Part shown: positions 17,733 to 27,285 of the stretch, in pieces
How the letters are laid out: the number at the start of each line of letters is the position of its first letter
Position numbering within the stretch: the first letter of the stretch is position 1
DNA from: Vasconcelosia minhoensis LEGE 07310
Lineage (GTDB): Bacteria; Cyanobacteriota; Cyanobacteriia; Phormidesmidales; Phormidesmidaceae
Direction of reading: 5' to 3'
NCBI RefSeq assembly: GCF_015207255.1
Contig: NZ_JADEXG010000003.1
Coordinates: 79,621-143,620 of the forward strand
DNA length: 64,000 nt
The notes under the pieces: model-generated
The model's input: the letters and a program-made list of their open reading frames with translations, nothing else
Databases searched by the model: none
What the model was told of the DNA's origin: nothing
Position numbers and translations under genes: made by a program

Positions 17733-18077
17733 ATGAGTAATTCAGTGCTGCACGCTTTTTTTATCGGCCGTGCTTTGGCGACGGCTGTGGGTGAGCAAGT
17801 TGAGCACCTGGTCAGCGATGGGCTCAGTCTGGTGGGTAAGTTTGACGCCGAGCAGCGAGAAAATTTACGTCAGTTTACCGAAGAGGTGATGGCGAGAGCC
17901 GAACGGGAAGAGGCAATCGCGATCGCGAATCAGCCCGCTGCCGCAGGCGACAGGCCGACGGCCTCCGGTAAGATGGCCATGGCCCCAACCGAAGATCTAC
18001 AGGCGACAATCGATAATCTCAGAGCCGAAATTGCTCAGGTCCGAGCGACTTTACAGCAGTATCGCAGTCCGTCTTGA
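17733..18077 (+). CDS. Conserved small protein of cyanobacteria and plastids (DUF6825-like)
   Basis: 114 residues. The N-terminal 55 residues (MSNSVLHAFFIGRALATAV, then HLVSDGLSLVGKFDAEQRENLRQFTEEV) match my recollection of a small family shared by cyanobacteria and plant chloroplasts (DUF6825), without established function. A low-complexity linker is followed by a C-terminal coiled coil (about 88-110, ATIDNLRAEIAQVRATLQQY). It has its own TATAAT element upstream. Family name from memory, so moderate confidence; the gene itself is convincing. Confidence 0.7.
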   Translation: MSNSVLHAFFIGRALATAVGEQVEHLVSDGLSLVGKFDAEQRENLRQFTEEVMARAEREEAIAIANQPAAAGDRPTASGKMAMAPTEDLQATIDNLRAEIAQVRATLQQYRSPS

Positions 18078-18178
18078 GGGCTCTAGTCGCTTTGCCTACT
18101 CGCTGACCCAACCAACCTTCCAGGCTATTTTTCGTAGACTGCGCCCGCTTTTACCCTGCTGCTATTCCAGGAATCTGA

Positions 18179-20053
18179 GTGTCTGCTGCTTCCAAAGAAA
18201 ACGATACCTCCGCTGGTGTTGCCCTGTCGGCAGAGGGTCTACCCGCCGATGTGGGTGATCCTCTGCCGAACGACGGCCATCATGCCGCCGCATCGACGGC
18301 TGCCCCGCCTACCGTACCGCTGAGAATAGAGCTGCCTACCTCTAACTATTCAGCCGCCGCCCAGCCCAGCGCTAAATCCTATACCAACAGCGACTATCGC
18401 TGGAACCGCGGTAGCTATTCGCGGCCCCAGCGGTTTGCTGATATCTGGGCCTTTGTCCTTAAGCTGCTAGCGCAGCGATGGCTGTATAACAAAGCCTGGA
18501 GCTATAGCGGCGAGGTCACTACTGAGAAAAAAACCGCCCGCCGCCGCCGCCTAGCAGTTTGGATTCGGGAAACCTGTCTGAGCCTAGGGCCGACTTTTAT
18601 CAAAGTCGGGCAGCTGTTTTCTACCCGGGCCGACCTGTTCCCAATTGAGTTTGTCGAAGAGCTGTCCAAGCTACAGGACCGAGTGCCTGCCTTCAGCTAT
18701 CAGCAGGCTAAAACGATTGTCGAGGCAGAGCTTGGTCGGCCCGTTCAAGATCTCTATCGCACCTTTAACCCGATTCCCCTAGCCGCGGCTAGCCTGGGGC
18801 AGGTGCATCGAGCCCAGCTGCACTCGGGCGAAGAGGTCGTCGTCAAGGTGCAGCGGCCGGGACTGAAAAAGCTATTCACGATTGACCTTTCTATCCTTAA
18901 GGGAATCGCCCGATATTTTCAAAGCCATCCTGAATGGGGCCGCGGCCGGGACTGGATGGGCATTTATGAAGAATGCTGCCGGATTCTTTGGTTAGAAATC
19001 GACTTCCTGCATGAGGGCCGCAATGCCGACCACTTTCGCCGCAATTTTCGTCAGTTTGACTGGGTCAATGTGCCCCGAGTGTACTGGCGCTATGCGTCGC
19101 CCCGCGTCCTCACTCTGGAGTACATGCCCGGAATCAAGATTAGCCATTACGAAGCCCTCGAGGCGGCAGGTCTAGATCGCAAACGACTAGCAGATTTGGG
19201 CGCTCAGGCCTATCTGCGGCAGCTGCTCCACGACGGCTTTTTTCACGCCGATCCGCACCCCGGAAATATTGCCGTTAGTCCCGAGGGGTCGCTAATTTTT
19301 TACGACTTTGGCATGATGGGTCAGATTCCACCCGTGACGCGGGAGCGGCTGATGGATACCTTTGTGGGGATTGCGCAGCGAGATGCCGAGCTGGTGATGA
19401 CCTCCCTGGTGGATCTGGGAGCGCTAGCCGAAATCGAGGACATGGGGCCGGTGCGCCGCTCGATTCAGTACATTCTCGATAATATGATGGACAAGCCCTT
19501 TGAGGAGCAGTCCGTCGCCGCCATCAGCGATGACCTTTACGCGGTGGCCTACGACCAGCCGTTTCGGTTTCCGGCGGCGTTTACGTTTGTGATGCGGGCG
19601 TTTTCGACTTTAGAAGGGGTGGGCAAGGGGCTCGACCCTGAGTTTAACTTTATGGAAGCGGCTAAACCCTTTGCAGAGGAGCTTATGACCAACGGAAATT
19701 CGTCTGACCCCAACGGCCTAATTGGGGAGCTGAGCCGTCAGGCCGCTCGGGTCGGGACAACTGCTTTGGGCCTGCCCCGGCGAATTGAGGATACGCTGGA
19801 CCGACTCGACCGCGGCGATATTCGAGTTCGGGTGCGCTCAATCGAAACCGACCGCGTCCTGCGACGGGCAGCAAACGTCAGCCTAGCGACCAACTACACC
19901 ATGCTGGTGGGCGCATTTACCCTATCGGCAACGCTGCTGCTGGTTTACGAATTCCTTTGGCTGGCGATCTCGGCGGCTGTCATCGCCGCTCTCTCAGGAT
20001 TTATTCTCCTTCGGCTGCTGCTGCGGATTAGCCGCGACGAACGTCTGCCATAG
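18179..20053 (+). CDS. UbiB/AarF/ABC1-family atypical kinase
   Basis: 624 residues. An N-terminal disordered stretch (1-70) is followed by the ABC1 kinase-like domain. LGPTFIKVGQLFSTRADL (about 135-152) contains the family KxGQ motif. ASLGQVHRAQL is the Ala-rich nucleotide loop, VVVKVQRPGL holds the conserved lysine, FFHADPHPGNI is the catalytic loop and IFYDFGMMG the metal-binding loop. Two hydrophobic helices close the protein (about 575-615), placing it at a membrane. Relatives support quinone or prenyl-lipid metabolism and plastoglobule function. The start is GTG at 18179 with an AGGA site nearby. It is followed by a PP2C gene 27 bp on, probably in one operon. Confidence 0.92.
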   Translation: MSAASKENDTSAGVALSAEGLPADVGDPLPNDGHHAAASTAAPPTVPLRIELPTSNYSAAAQPSAKSYTNSDYRWNRGSYSRPQRFADIWAFVLKLLAQRWLYNKAWSYSGEVTTEKKTARRRRLAVWIRETCLSLGPTFIKVGQLFSTRADLFPIEFVEELSKLQDRVPAFSYQQAKTIVEAELGRPVQDLYRTFNPIPLAAASLGQVHRAQLHSGEEVVVKVQRPGLKKLFTIDLSILKGIARYFQSHPEWGRGRDWMGIYEECCRILWLEIDFLHEGRNADHFRRNFRQFDWVNVPRVYWRYASPRVLTLEYMPGIKISHYEALEAAGLDRKRLADLGAQAYLRQLLHDGFFHADPHPGNIAVSPEGSLIFYDFGMMGQIPPVTRERLMDTFVGIAQRDAELVMTSLVDLGALAEIEDMGPVRRSIQYILDNMMDKPFEEQSVAAISDDLYAVAYDQPFRFPAAFTFVMRAFSTLEGVGKGLDPEFNFMEAAKPFAEELMTNGNSSDPNGLIGELSRQAARVGTTALGLPRRIEDTLDRLDRGDIRVRVRSIETDRVLRRAANVSLATNYTMLVGAFTLSATLLLVYEFLWLAISAAVIAALSGFILLRLLLRISRDERLP

Positions 20054-20080
20054 AACAATTGATTCCCCTGTCTGTCTACT

Positions 20081-20866
20081 ATGATTAAGCGTCTGTTCTC
20101 CGGCCTGAGCGACCCGGGACTTTTGCGCACCAGCAATCAAGATAGTCACTACGCTGACCCCGAAGGGCGCTTTTTTATTGTGGCTGACGGCATGGGCGGT
20201 CATGCGGGTGGGCAGGAAGCCAGCCGCCTAGCGACGATGGCTATTCGGTCTCACTTAGAGACCAGTTGGCACAGTCAGCTGGCGTCGGCAACGCTGCTGG
20301 AGCAGGCCTGTGCGGCTGCGAATACGGCAATTTTACAAGACCAGTATGAGCATCCCGAACGAGCCGATATGGGGACGACGACCGTTGTCCTGATCTTTCG
20401 GGATGCCGATATGCCTTGGTGTGCCCATGTCGGTGACTCGCGCCTGTACTGTTTACGGGGTAAGCAACTCCAGCAGGTCACCGAAGATCACACCTGGGTC
20501 GCTAGCGCCATACGCGCCGGTGAGATGTCTGCCAGCGAGTCCAAGCAGCATCCCTGGCGGCATGTCCTCTCTCAATGCCTGGGACGCGAAGACTTTACTC
20601 AGGCTGAAGTCCAGCGGGTTGCCGTGGGGGCGGGCGACCGCCTGTTGCTGTGCAGCGATGGGCTGACCGAGGAGCTGCCGGATCAGATCATCGGCGCTTA
20701 CCTCGAGTCTGATCGGGGCTGTGAGGCCATCGCGGCGGGGCTGGTCAAGGGCGCTAAGCAACGCGGCGGGCGAGACAACATCACCGTCATCGTGATTGCC
20801 TTGACAGAAATGTTCGAATCTTCGTCAGTGCTGGAGTCGCAGTCAGGCTCGCCTAGTCGGCGCTAG
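20081..20866 (+). CDS. PP2C-family Ser/Thr protein phosphatase
   Basis: 261 residues, a minimal cytosolic PPM/PP2C domain. Metal-binding motifs are all present: SNQDSHY (near residue 18), VADGMGGHAGG (about 33-43), HVGDSRLYCL (about 112-121), LLCSDGLTEEL (about 187-197) and RDNITVIV (about 230-237). It would dephosphorylate phosphoserine or phosphothreonine proteins; cyanobacterial homologues include the PII phosphatase PphA. A Ser/Thr kinase gene lies 1 kb away, converging, with a Usp gene between. No membrane segments are visible. Confidence 0.95.
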   Translation: MIKRLFSGLSDPGLLRTSNQDSHYADPEGRFFIVADGMGGHAGGQEASRLATMAIRSHLETSWHSQLASATLLEQACAAANTAILQDQYEHPERADMGTTTVVLIFRDADMPWCAHVGDSRLYCLRGKQLQQVTEDHTWVASAIRAGEMSASESKQHPWRHVLSQCLGREDFTQAEVQRVAVGAGDRLLLCSDGLTEELPDQIIGAYLESDRGCEAIAAGLVKGAKQRGGRDNITVIVIALTEMFESSSVLESQSGSPSRR

Positions 20867-20989
20867 CGGGATATAGCTGAGTATCCTAACCTGGCGATAT
20901 CTACGCTGAGTCTCTACTACCGAAAAGATCTCCCACTGGCTTAAGAATGCTACTGTGAGCATATTGTCCGATATCAATTCCGCTGCCCT

Positions 20990-21859
20990 ATGTTTAAGCG
21001 CGCCCTAATCTGCACGGATTTTTCAGACAGCCTTCAGCGCCTGGTCGATTTTGTCCCTGACTTGGCCAAGAGCGGCCTGGAACAGGTGGTTTTTTTCAAC
21101 AGCGTGCCGCTGATGACCTCGCGTGAAATTCCCTGCGTAGATGAAGAGAAGGTGGCGGAGGCCCGGCAGAAACTGGGCGTTGCAAAATCATCGGCAAATA
21201 TCAAAGTTGAGGTCGAAGTCGAATCGGGCCGAGCCGTTGATAATATTTTGAGGATTGCTAAAAAGTATGATTCAGAGGTCATTTTTTCGGGGATGCCTAC
21301 CCGCTCGGTCCTGAATGAGAAACTGTTTGGTAGTACGACTAAGGGCATTGCCGAGCAGGCTGAGCGGCCAATCCTGATTTTGCGACCGCAGCTGATGTCG
21401 GCTTACCGCGTCGGTGAGCTCTCCCTCCGCTGTCAAAATCTGTTCAACTACCTGCTTATCCCCTACGACGGCAGCCAGAGCGCTAAAAATTTAGTGAAAA
21501 TGCTCCAGCAGCAGGTCAAGGCCGACCCCCATCACACCCTCAAGACCTGTCTACTCTGCTGGGTAGTCGAAGGTGGCGGTCGCCGGGGCATCCCTACGGC
21601 TGACCGGGTGCAGCAGGCTGAAGCTGATTTGGCACAGGTTAAAGCAGAGCTGGAGAAACTGGACATCGAGGTCAAGACCGAGGTGCGTCAGGGCGACCCG
21701 CTGGAGGAGATTTTAGCCGCTGGCGAACAGCACGACATCAGCGCGATCGCGGTATGCTCCGGTAAAGGCGGCGGCCTGCTGAAATGGACCGTTCCTAGCT
21801 TCACCAGCGCCATTTTGCGGGCGAGCTGGCACCCGGTGATTCACCTATTGCGCTGTTAA
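20990..21859 (+). CDS. Tandem universal stress protein
   Basis: 289 residues with two Usp folds: residues 1 to about 133 (ALICTDFSDSLQRLVDFV... ending ERPILILRP) and about 155-289 (YLLIPYDGSQSAKNLVKML... ending WHPVIHLLR). The second half has a partial nucleotide loop (VCSGKGGGLLKWTVPSFTSAIL) related to the G-2x-G-9x-G(S/T) ATP site. Such double Usp proteins respond to stress or to nucleotide or cyclic nucleotide levels, often without a known partner. The gene converges with a Ser/Thr kinase. Its last codons are duplicated at the kinase stop (21845-21888). Confidence 0.9.
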   Translation: MFKRALICTDFSDSLQRLVDFVPDLAKSGLEQVVFFNSVPLMTSREIPCVDEEKVAEARQKLGVAKSSANIKVEVEVESGRAVDNILRIAKKYDSEVIFSGMPTRSVLNEKLFGSTTKGIAEQAERPILILRPQLMSAYRVGELSLRCQNLFNYLLIPYDGSQSAKNLVKMLQQQVKADPHHTLKTCLLCWVVEGGGRRGIPTADRVQQAEADLAQVKAELEKLDIEVKTEVRQGDPLEEILAAGEQHDISAIAVCSGKGGGLLKWTVPSFTSAILRASWHPVIHLLRC

Positions 21860-21888
21860 ATTCCTAGCGCGGCTATTGCGCTGTTAAA
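21845..21888. repeat. 16-bp direct repeat spanning two convergent stop codons
   Basis: CTATTGCGCTGTTAAA occurs at 21845-21860 and again at 21873-21888. The first copy encodes the last residues and stop of the Usp protein. The second contains the reversed stop codon of the kinase. It looks like a small local duplication that supplied or replaced a gene end. Confidence 0.75.
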
Positions 21889-23422
21889 GACCCAACATCG
21901 CATCTATGCCTGGCTTTGAATCCGAATGCATGGATTCAAAGTTTAGCATCAGCTTGGGTTTAAGGCTTTGATTGAGTTCCCGCCGCAGCAGCTCTTTGCT
22001 ACTGTTAGGGCAGCCGACCGAGGTCTGAGTGCGGGCGGTGGTGACCCAACTCTTGAGCAGGTTGCGCTGACTAGCCGCGACATTGAGCCGCTTGACAAAT
22101 TCACAGTGATGGGGAGCTTCAGACGAAAAAACCAAGAGCTGATAGTAGCCCACATCCCCCAGCAGCCAGAGTAGACGCTGCGAAAATTCCAGCTTTAGGT
22201 CTAGATAGCACGGTAGCCAGCGCGGGCCGCTGGCACTGCTGTAGAGTGCCGTCAGCCAGAGCACCATGGGGTGGGGCGATTGGGTACACATAAAGTTGTT
22301 GTAGCGCGTACTCAGCACCCGCTGCTCAATTTCAGCCGGGGGAAGCATGACCCAGAGTGAGGGTAGCCGCTGTTCAGGGGGTTGCAAAATTTGGGGGAAA
22401 ACAATCTGGGCGATGGGTTTATCGGCAGGCCAGTGCTGCTGCCGGCAGAATTGATTGGTGATAGAACCCGACTCAGTCGCGGGGACATTGAGCTTACGGA
22501 CCAGCGGAGAGGAGGGAACGCTTAGCTGCCCGGCAGTCCCAATTCCGAACTGCTCTTCTAACGCCTGACACTGCTGCAATATTTGCAAAACAGACTGGGG
22601 CCGGTCAGCGGCTCGCTTCTCCAGGCAGCCCATGACCAGATCGGATAGCGGCCTGGGCACCTGAGGAACCTGTTCTATCAGGGGCCTAGGAAATTCCCGA
22701 TGGTGAGCTTTGTACCAGCCGCCAAAGGTATTCGTTGAGGGCCGCAGGGGCAGGTTTCCCTCCAGCATTTGATACATCATCACGCCCAGACTGTAAATAT
22801 CTGAGCGGGGGTCGAGCTCCTGCCCTTCCATCTGCTCTGGGGAGGAGTAGGCCAGGGTGCCCATGAAGCCGCCGGTGTGGTCGCCTTCGGTTTGGAGCAG
22901 TTTGGCAATGCCGAAGTCTAAAATTTTAACCAGTTCGCCCACCGTTGGGTCTTGAATCACCAGGATATTACTGGGTTTGATATCTCGATGGATAATCGGC
23001 ACCATCTGCTTGTTCACCGCAATCCCAGCGTGGGCCGTTTGCAGCCCTAGCAGAATTTGTCGGGTTAGTCCTAAAAATCGGGGAACGGTTAGCGGCTGCT
23101 GCACCAGCTGACTCAGGCTTTGTCCCTTAAGGTACTCCATGACGTAAAAGGGAACCTCGTCGCTGCTGACGCCGTAGTCGGTGACGCGGACCACGTGGAT
23201 ACTCTTTTGTCCGAGCTGAGCGCAGGTCATCGCCTCGCGCAAAAAACGATCGCGCATCTTTTCGTCGAGCAGGGTTTGCGATAGAAACTTGACCGCAACC
23301 GGCACGCCGCCCAGCAGCAAATCGCTCGCCAAATAGACCCTTCCCATCGCGCCCTGGCCAATGGGCTCGGTGAGTTCGTATCGGTCCGACAGCTTATAGT
23401 CAAAATGAGAATTGACCATCAT
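21884..23422 (-). CDS. Serine/threonine protein kinase (PknB-type, soluble)
   Basis: 512 residues. The kinase domain covers about 15-290. The glycine loop is GQGAMG (22-27), the ATP lysine K45 lies in PVAVKF, the catalytic loop is HRDIKPSN (145-152), and DFG is 169-171. The activation segment ends in GTLAYSSPEQ and the subdomain IX motif is SDIYSLGVMMYQML. All catalytic residues are intact. The C-terminal 220 residues are a cyanobacterial extension of unknown role, with no transmembrane helix. The start is one of two adjacent ATGs. Proximity to the PP2C gene and Usp gene suggests, but does not prove, a shared signalling function. Confidence 0.94.
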   Translation of the reverse strand: MMVNSHFDYKLSDRYELTEPIGQGAMGRVYLASDLLLGGVPVAVKFLSQTLLDEKMRDRFLREAMTCAQLGQKSIHVVRVTDYGVSSDEVPFYVMEYLKGQSLSQLVQQPLTVPRFLGLTRQILLGLQTAHAGIAVNKQMVPIIHRDIKPSNILVIQDPTVGELVKILDFGIAKLLQTEGDHTGGFMGTLAYSSPEQMEGQELDPRSDIYSLGVMMYQMLEGNLPLRPSTNTFGGWYKAHHREFPRPLIEQVPQVPRPLSDLVMGCLEKRAADRPQSVLQILQQCQALEEQFGIGTAGQLSVPSSPLVRKLNVPATESGSITNQFCRQQHWPADKPIAQIVFPQILQPPEQRLPSLWVMLPPAEIEQRVLSTRYNNFMCTQSPHPMVLWLTALYSSASGPRWLPCYLDLKLEFSQRLLWLLGDVGYYQLLVFSSEAPHHCEFVKRLNVAASQRNLLKSWVTTARTQTSVGCPNSSKELLRRELNQSLKPKLMLNFESMHSDSKPGIDAMLGL

Positions 23423-23446
23423 TGTGGCGAGGGATAGCGCTGCATG

Positions 23447-23899
23447 CTAGACGGGGTGATCATGTCGGGCTAGAACCGCCTCCATGGTACTGACAAGGTA
23501 ATATCCCGCCATGACGCCACTCGATAGGTGATACTGGTCAGCCGTTAAGCGGTACAGCGTTTCAAAGCCGGTGCGCTGCTGCCGGTCACTCAGCACCCAG
23601 TAGCGCTGCACGATTGAGTCGGGTGCAATCCAGCCCTCACCTTCGACGGTGCCGAGCAGATTGTGCTGCATCATAAAGGTATACTGACGCTCTTGACTGG
23701 TCACCCGGCCCCGATGCTGTAAAACCTGGTCAGCTAGCTCGCTGCCCGGGAAGGTCAGCTTTGTCACCATGGTGAACCAATGGTCGCGGTTCCAGGCCAC
23801 TAAAATTTTGCCTTTCACCGGCGCTGGGGCGACCTCTCGGGCCAGCCAGTTGCCCTGGAGCGTCCAGCGACCAGGCTCGATCAAAAAACTATGGGCCAC
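23447..23899 (-). CDS. Conserved hypothetical protein
   Basis: 150 residues with alternating hydrophobic strands and many Trp, Gly and Tyr (RWTLQGNWL, ILVAWNRDHWFTMVTKL, QRYWVLSD, GFETLYRL). It reads like a small all-beta barrel of the calycin or lipocalin kind, though no family motif is certain. It ends in a short helix (SGYYLVSTMEAVLARHD-like). It lies 24 bp upstream of the kinase and 74 bp downstream of anmK on the same strand, so the three may be co-transcribed. Confidence 0.65.
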   Translation of the reverse strand: MAHSFLIEPGRWTLQGNWLAREVAPAPVKGKILVAWNRDHWFTMVTKLTFPGSELADQVLQHRGRVTSQERQYTFMMQHNLLGTVEGEGWIAPDSIVQRYWVLSDRQQRTGFETLYRLTADQYHLSSGVMAGYYLVSTMEAVLARHDHPV

Positions 23900-23973
23900 G
23901 GGGGTGTGAGAATAGAGGACTTTAGTAGAGTACCCAGTTCGGCCAGGGGGATCGAGCCCGGTTCTAACTGGCC

Positions 23974-25149
23974 CTAAACCCGCGCGATCTGTCCCAGCAG
24001 GGTGAGATCACGAGCCCCGGTGACGCTCGGCAGATTGCCCGGCACCTGATGCCACCGCCAGTAGCCCAAAACCGCAAAGGCGATCGCTTCTTTGAAGCTA
24101 GAACTTATCCCGGCCTGGTCGGTCGTTAAAACTGTGGCAGGGCGGAGGCGCTGTTGGAGGCGCTGCATCAGATAGGCATTTTGGCTACCGCCGCCGCCAA
24201 TCAGCACCTCTTGCGGAAACTGGGGTAAAAACTGGCGATAGCTGAGCTCAATTGAAACGGCGGTAAGCTCGGTCAGGGTAGCCAGAAAATCGGCTGGGCT
24301 TAGCTCCTGCGCCTGCGCCTGGGCCCAACACTGACGCCCATAGCTCGCCCCAAACAGCTCTCGCCCCGTCGATTTAGGCGGCAGCTGTGAATAGAAAGGA
24401 TGCGCTAACCAGGCTTCCACCAGGGACTGACTGAACACACCCTGTGCTGCCCAAGCGCCGTCCCGATCGTAGGTGAGCTGTCCGGCTGAGAGATGCTCTA
24501 CCGCCCAGTCGAGTAAGGCATTGCCCGGCCCCGTATCCCAGCCTTTGACGCCCTGGGGTGCTGCGGCTCTATCTGACTCTGCCCAGGCGGGCAGGTAGGT
24601 GACGTTGCCAATGCCGCCGATATTTTGCATTGCCCGGTCATATTCAGGATGGCTGAGCAGGCAGGCATCGACCGGCGGTACCAGCGGTGCGCCCTGACCG
24701 CCCAGAGCTAGGTCGGCAATGCGAAAATTGCTGACGGTGGGGCAGCCGGTCAGCTGTGCGATCAGCTCACCGCGACCAAGCTGGAGGCTGTAGCCTAAGC
24801 CCTCAGCGCCAGATTGGGAATCGGTCTGGGGACCGGCCTGAGGCGGGCGGTGGAAAACCGTTTGACCGTGGGAACCGATCAGCGTCACGGTCGCCAGATC
24901 GGCATTTAGCGCCATTGCCGCCTGGGCAAACTGGGTGGCCACGGCGTCATCTAGAGTCGCTAGCTCAGCCATGGTCAGCGGCTGGTCGGCACAGACGGCG
25001 AGCAGCCGCGATCGCAGCCCCGCCGGGTAGGGGTAGGTCGTAGCCTTAAGCAGCTCCACAGCAATCTGATAGCCGGCGCCGCTAATTTCGACCAGCGCGG
25101 CGTCGATGCCGTCTACGGAGGTGCCGCTGATTAGGCCAATTGCTTTCAT
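23974..25149 (-). CDS. anmK: Anhydro-N-acetylmuramic acid kinase
   Basis: Phosphorylates and opens 1,6-anhydro-MurNAc released from peptidoglycan, so that it can be recycled to MurNAc-6-phosphate. 391 residues, typical. The N-terminal ATP loop is [18 protein letters not shown] (4-21). [13 protein letters not shown] is near 92, [12 protein letters not shown] near 176, and [15 protein letters not shown] near 203 carries the catalytic Asp. The C-terminal half has [18 protein letters not shown]. It is located 16 bp downstream of the KtrA-like gene on the same strand. Confidence 0.96.
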   Translation of the reverse strand: MKAIGLISGTSVDGIDAALVEISGAGYQIAVELLKATTYPYPAGLRSRLLAVCADQPLTMAELATLDDAVATQFAQAAMALNADLATVTLIGSHGQTVFHRPPQAGPQTDSQSGAEGLGYSLQLGRGELIAQLTGCPTVSNFRIADLALGGQGAPLVPPVDACLLSHPEYDRAMQNIGGIGNVTYLPAWAESDRAAAPQGVKGWDTGPGNALLDWAVEHLSAGQLTYDRDGAWAAQGVFSQSLVEAWLAHPFYSQLPPKSTGRELFGASYGRQCWAQAQAQELSPADFLATLTELTAVSIELSYRQFLPQFPQEVLIGGGGSQNAYLMQRLQQRLRPATVLTTDQAGISSSFKEAIAFAVLGYWRWHQVPGNLPSVTGARDLTLLGQIARV

Positions 25150-25165
25150 AGGGTAATACCAGGTG

Positions 25166-25870
25166 CTAAACCGGCAGCCGATCGATACCTTTATTGGAGC
25201 CGATCACCACCATGAGGGAACCCGCGTGCAGCCGCGAAACCGGGCTGGGATTGATCTCAAACTTATCGGTTTCGTCTTCCTTGCTGATCGCCATCAGGGT
25301 CAGCCCGTAGTGATTCCGCAGGTCTACCTCAACTACCGTTTTATTATCAAAAGCCGGGGGCACGACAATCTCGACAATGCTATGGTCGGGGTCGAGCTCA
25401 AACCGATCTAGGATGCCGGGGCGAGTCAGCGATCGCGCCAGCTCGCAGCCCATCTGATGCTCGGGGAAGACGACATGGTCTGCTCCGACCCGCTCCAGCA
25501 GCTTGCCGTGAATTTCTGAAGAGGCTTTGGCGACCACGTTGGAAACGCCGATTTCCTTGACGTTTAGCGTCGTGATGATACTTTCCTGCACGTAGTTGCC
25601 AATCGCCACAATAACGGTATCAAAGTCGGGAATGCCGGCTTCCTGTAGGGCAGACGGTTGGGTTGAATCAAGCTGCACGGCGTGGGCGGCAATCTGGTCG
25701 GTTAAGACCTGGGCAACGCGACTCTCATCCAGATCGATGCCGAGTACTTCATAGCCCATACTGTGCAGCGTTAGGCAGACCGCTCGCCCAAATCGCCCTA
25801 GCCCGATGACGGCAAACTGACGGTTAGTTGTCCGTAAGTTACGAAAAAATTTCAGAGACGATAGGTTCAT
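25166..25870 (-). CDS. KtrA/TrkA-type potassium uptake regulatory protein
   Basis: 234-residue peripheral membrane protein with an RCK_N domain (about 15-140) and an RCK_C/TrkA_C domain (about 150-230). The nucleotide-binding Rossmann loop is [11 protein letters not shown] (21-31), with the acidic ribose contact in [11 protein letters not shown]. Such proteins gate KtrB-type K+/Na+ channels in response to ATP/ADP or NAD(H). In Synechocystis the Ktr system needs KtrA, KtrB and KtrE and depends on Na+. No ktrB is nearby. It is divergent from guaB3 with about 135 bp of shared upstream sequence. Confidence 0.88.
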   Translation of the reverse strand: MNLSSLKFFRNLRTTNRQFAVIGLGRFGRAVCLTLHSMGYEVLGIDLDESRVAQVLTDQIAAHAVQLDSTQPSALQEAGIPDFDTVIVAIGNYVQESIITTLNVKEIGVSNVVAKASSEIHGKLLERVGADHVVFPEHQMGCELARSLTRPGILDRFELDPDHSIVEIVVPPAFDNKTVVEVDLRNHYGLTLMAISKEDETDKFEINPSPVSRLHAGSLMVVIGSNKGIDRLPV

Positions 25871-26005
25871 CGGTGCGGCGTATGGATAGCCATTCTATTA
25901 TCAGCGCTGGGCTATCCCAACTCAAGCAATAATCCGCATTGCCTGTTCTTTCTTTGCTAGGCTAGCTGCATGATCTTAGGCTAAGCAGCGGACTGGGATA
26001 CTTCA

Positions 26006-27166
26006 ATGGATATTCAGATTGGTCGAGGGAAAACGGCTCGTAGGGCCTATGGGATTGACGAGATTGCCCTCGTTCCGGGGCCACGCACCCTGGATCCGCA
26101 GCTGGCGGATACGACCTGGCAGATCGGCGGCATCGAGCGCGAAATTCCGATTATTGCCAGCGCGATGGATGGCGTAGTTGACGTGCGAATGGCGGTAGAG
26201 CTGTCTCAGCTAGGCGCGCTGGGCGTTTTAAATTTAGAGGGGCTACAAACCCGCTATGACGACCCGACTCCGCTGCTAGAGCGAATTGCCGCAGTCGATA
26301 AGACCGAGTTTGTGCCGCTGATGCAGGAGCTCTATGCCAAACCGGTGCAGCCGACCCTAATTCAACAGCGGATTCAAGAAATCAAGGCTCAGGGCGGCAT
26401 TGCTGCCGTCAGTGCGACCCCCGCTGGGGCCAGCCGCTATGGCCAGGCCGTGGCCAAAGCCGGAGCCGATCTCTTTTTTATTCAGGCGACTGTCGTTTCA
26501 ACGGCGCACCTTTCTGCCCAGGCGAACATTCTGGACCTTTCCCAGTTCTGCACAGAGATGCCGATGCCGGTGATTCTGGGCAACTGCGTGACCTATGACG
26601 TAGCGCTAAAGCTGATGAAAACTGGCACAGCCGGGATTTTAGTCGGGATTGGGCCGGGTGCGGCCTGTACCTCTCGGGGCGTTCTGGGGGTGGGCGTGCC
26701 CCAAGCGACGGCGGTTGCTGACTGTGCCGCAGCTCGGGAAGATTACCACCGCGAAACCGGACGGTATGTCACCGTAATTGCTGATGGTGGCCTGGTGACC
26801 GGCGGCGATATCTGTAAGTGCATCGCTTCAGGCGCAGACGGGGTGATGATCGGTTCCCCCTTTGCCCGAGCTCAGGAAGCGCCCGGTCGGGGCTTTCACT
26901 GGGGAATGGCGACCCCCAGTCCGGTGCTGCCCCGGGGTACCCGGATCAGCGTTGGCACGACGGGGACGCTGAAGCAGATTCTGCGCGGCCCGGCTCAGTT
27001 AGACGACGGGACCCACAATCTGCTGGGAGCGCTCAAAACTAGCATGGGCACCTTGGGCGCGAAGGACCTTAAAGAAATGCAGCAGGTTGAGATTGTGATT
27101 GCGCCGTCGCTGCTGACTGAGGGTAAGGTCTATCAGAAGGCCCAGCAGCTCGGTATGGGCAAGTAG
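26006..27166 (+). CDS. guaB3: GuaB3-family IMP dehydrogenase
   Basis: 386-residue TIM-barrel protein of the GuaB3 group found in cyanobacteria and actinobacteria. It lacks the CBS (Bateman) domain of ordinary GuaB. The catalytic loop reads [15 protein letters not shown] with Cys221. [15 protein letters not shown] and [31 protein letters not shown] form the IMP phosphate site. It converts IMP to XMP for guanine nucleotide synthesis. The N-terminus [20 protein letters not shown] is characteristic and fixes the start. The downstream order guaB-type gene, yfr1, trxA is conserved in cyanobacteria. Confidence 0.94.
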   Translation: MDIQIGRGKTARRAYGIDEIALVPGPRTLDPQLADTTWQIGGIEREIPIIASAMDGVVDVRMAVELSQLGALGVLNLEGLQTRYDDPTPLLERIAAVDKTEFVPLMQELYAKPVQPTLIQQRIQEIKAQGGIAAVSATPAGASRYGQAVAKAGADLFFIQATVVSTAHLSAQANILDLSQFCTEMPMPVILGNCVTYDVALKLMKTGTAGILVGIGPGAACTSRGVLGVGVPQATAVADCAAAREDYHRETGRYVTVIADGGLVTGGDICKCIASGADGVMIGSPFARAQEAPGRGFHWGMATPSPVLPRGTRISVGTTGTLKQILRGPAQLDDGTHNLLGALKTSMGTLGAKDLKEMQQVEIVIAPSLLTEGKVYQKAQQLGMGK

Positions 27167-27273
27167 GGCTGAGCAAATTTCTCTCAGGACAGTTTTATCC
27201 TTAGATATGAGCAATTCTTGAAATATTGCGCTATTGCCCCTGATTTAGGAGTGGCAAATCTCTTAGCGTCTCT

Positions 27274-27279
27274 TACAAT
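27274..27279 (+). promoter_or_regulatory. -10 element of the Yfr1 small RNA
   Basis: TACAAT lies 7 bp before the expected 5' end of the Yfr1 transcript in the guaB3-trxA gap. No consensus -35 is seen. It supports an independent promoter for the RNA. Confidence 0.55.
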
Positions 27280-27285
27280 AAAGAA

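Noticed and set aside
18031..18258. 75-codon frame overlapping the end of the DUF6825-like gene
   Set aside because: It overlaps both the real gene end and the GTG start of the UbiB kinase and has a random composition.
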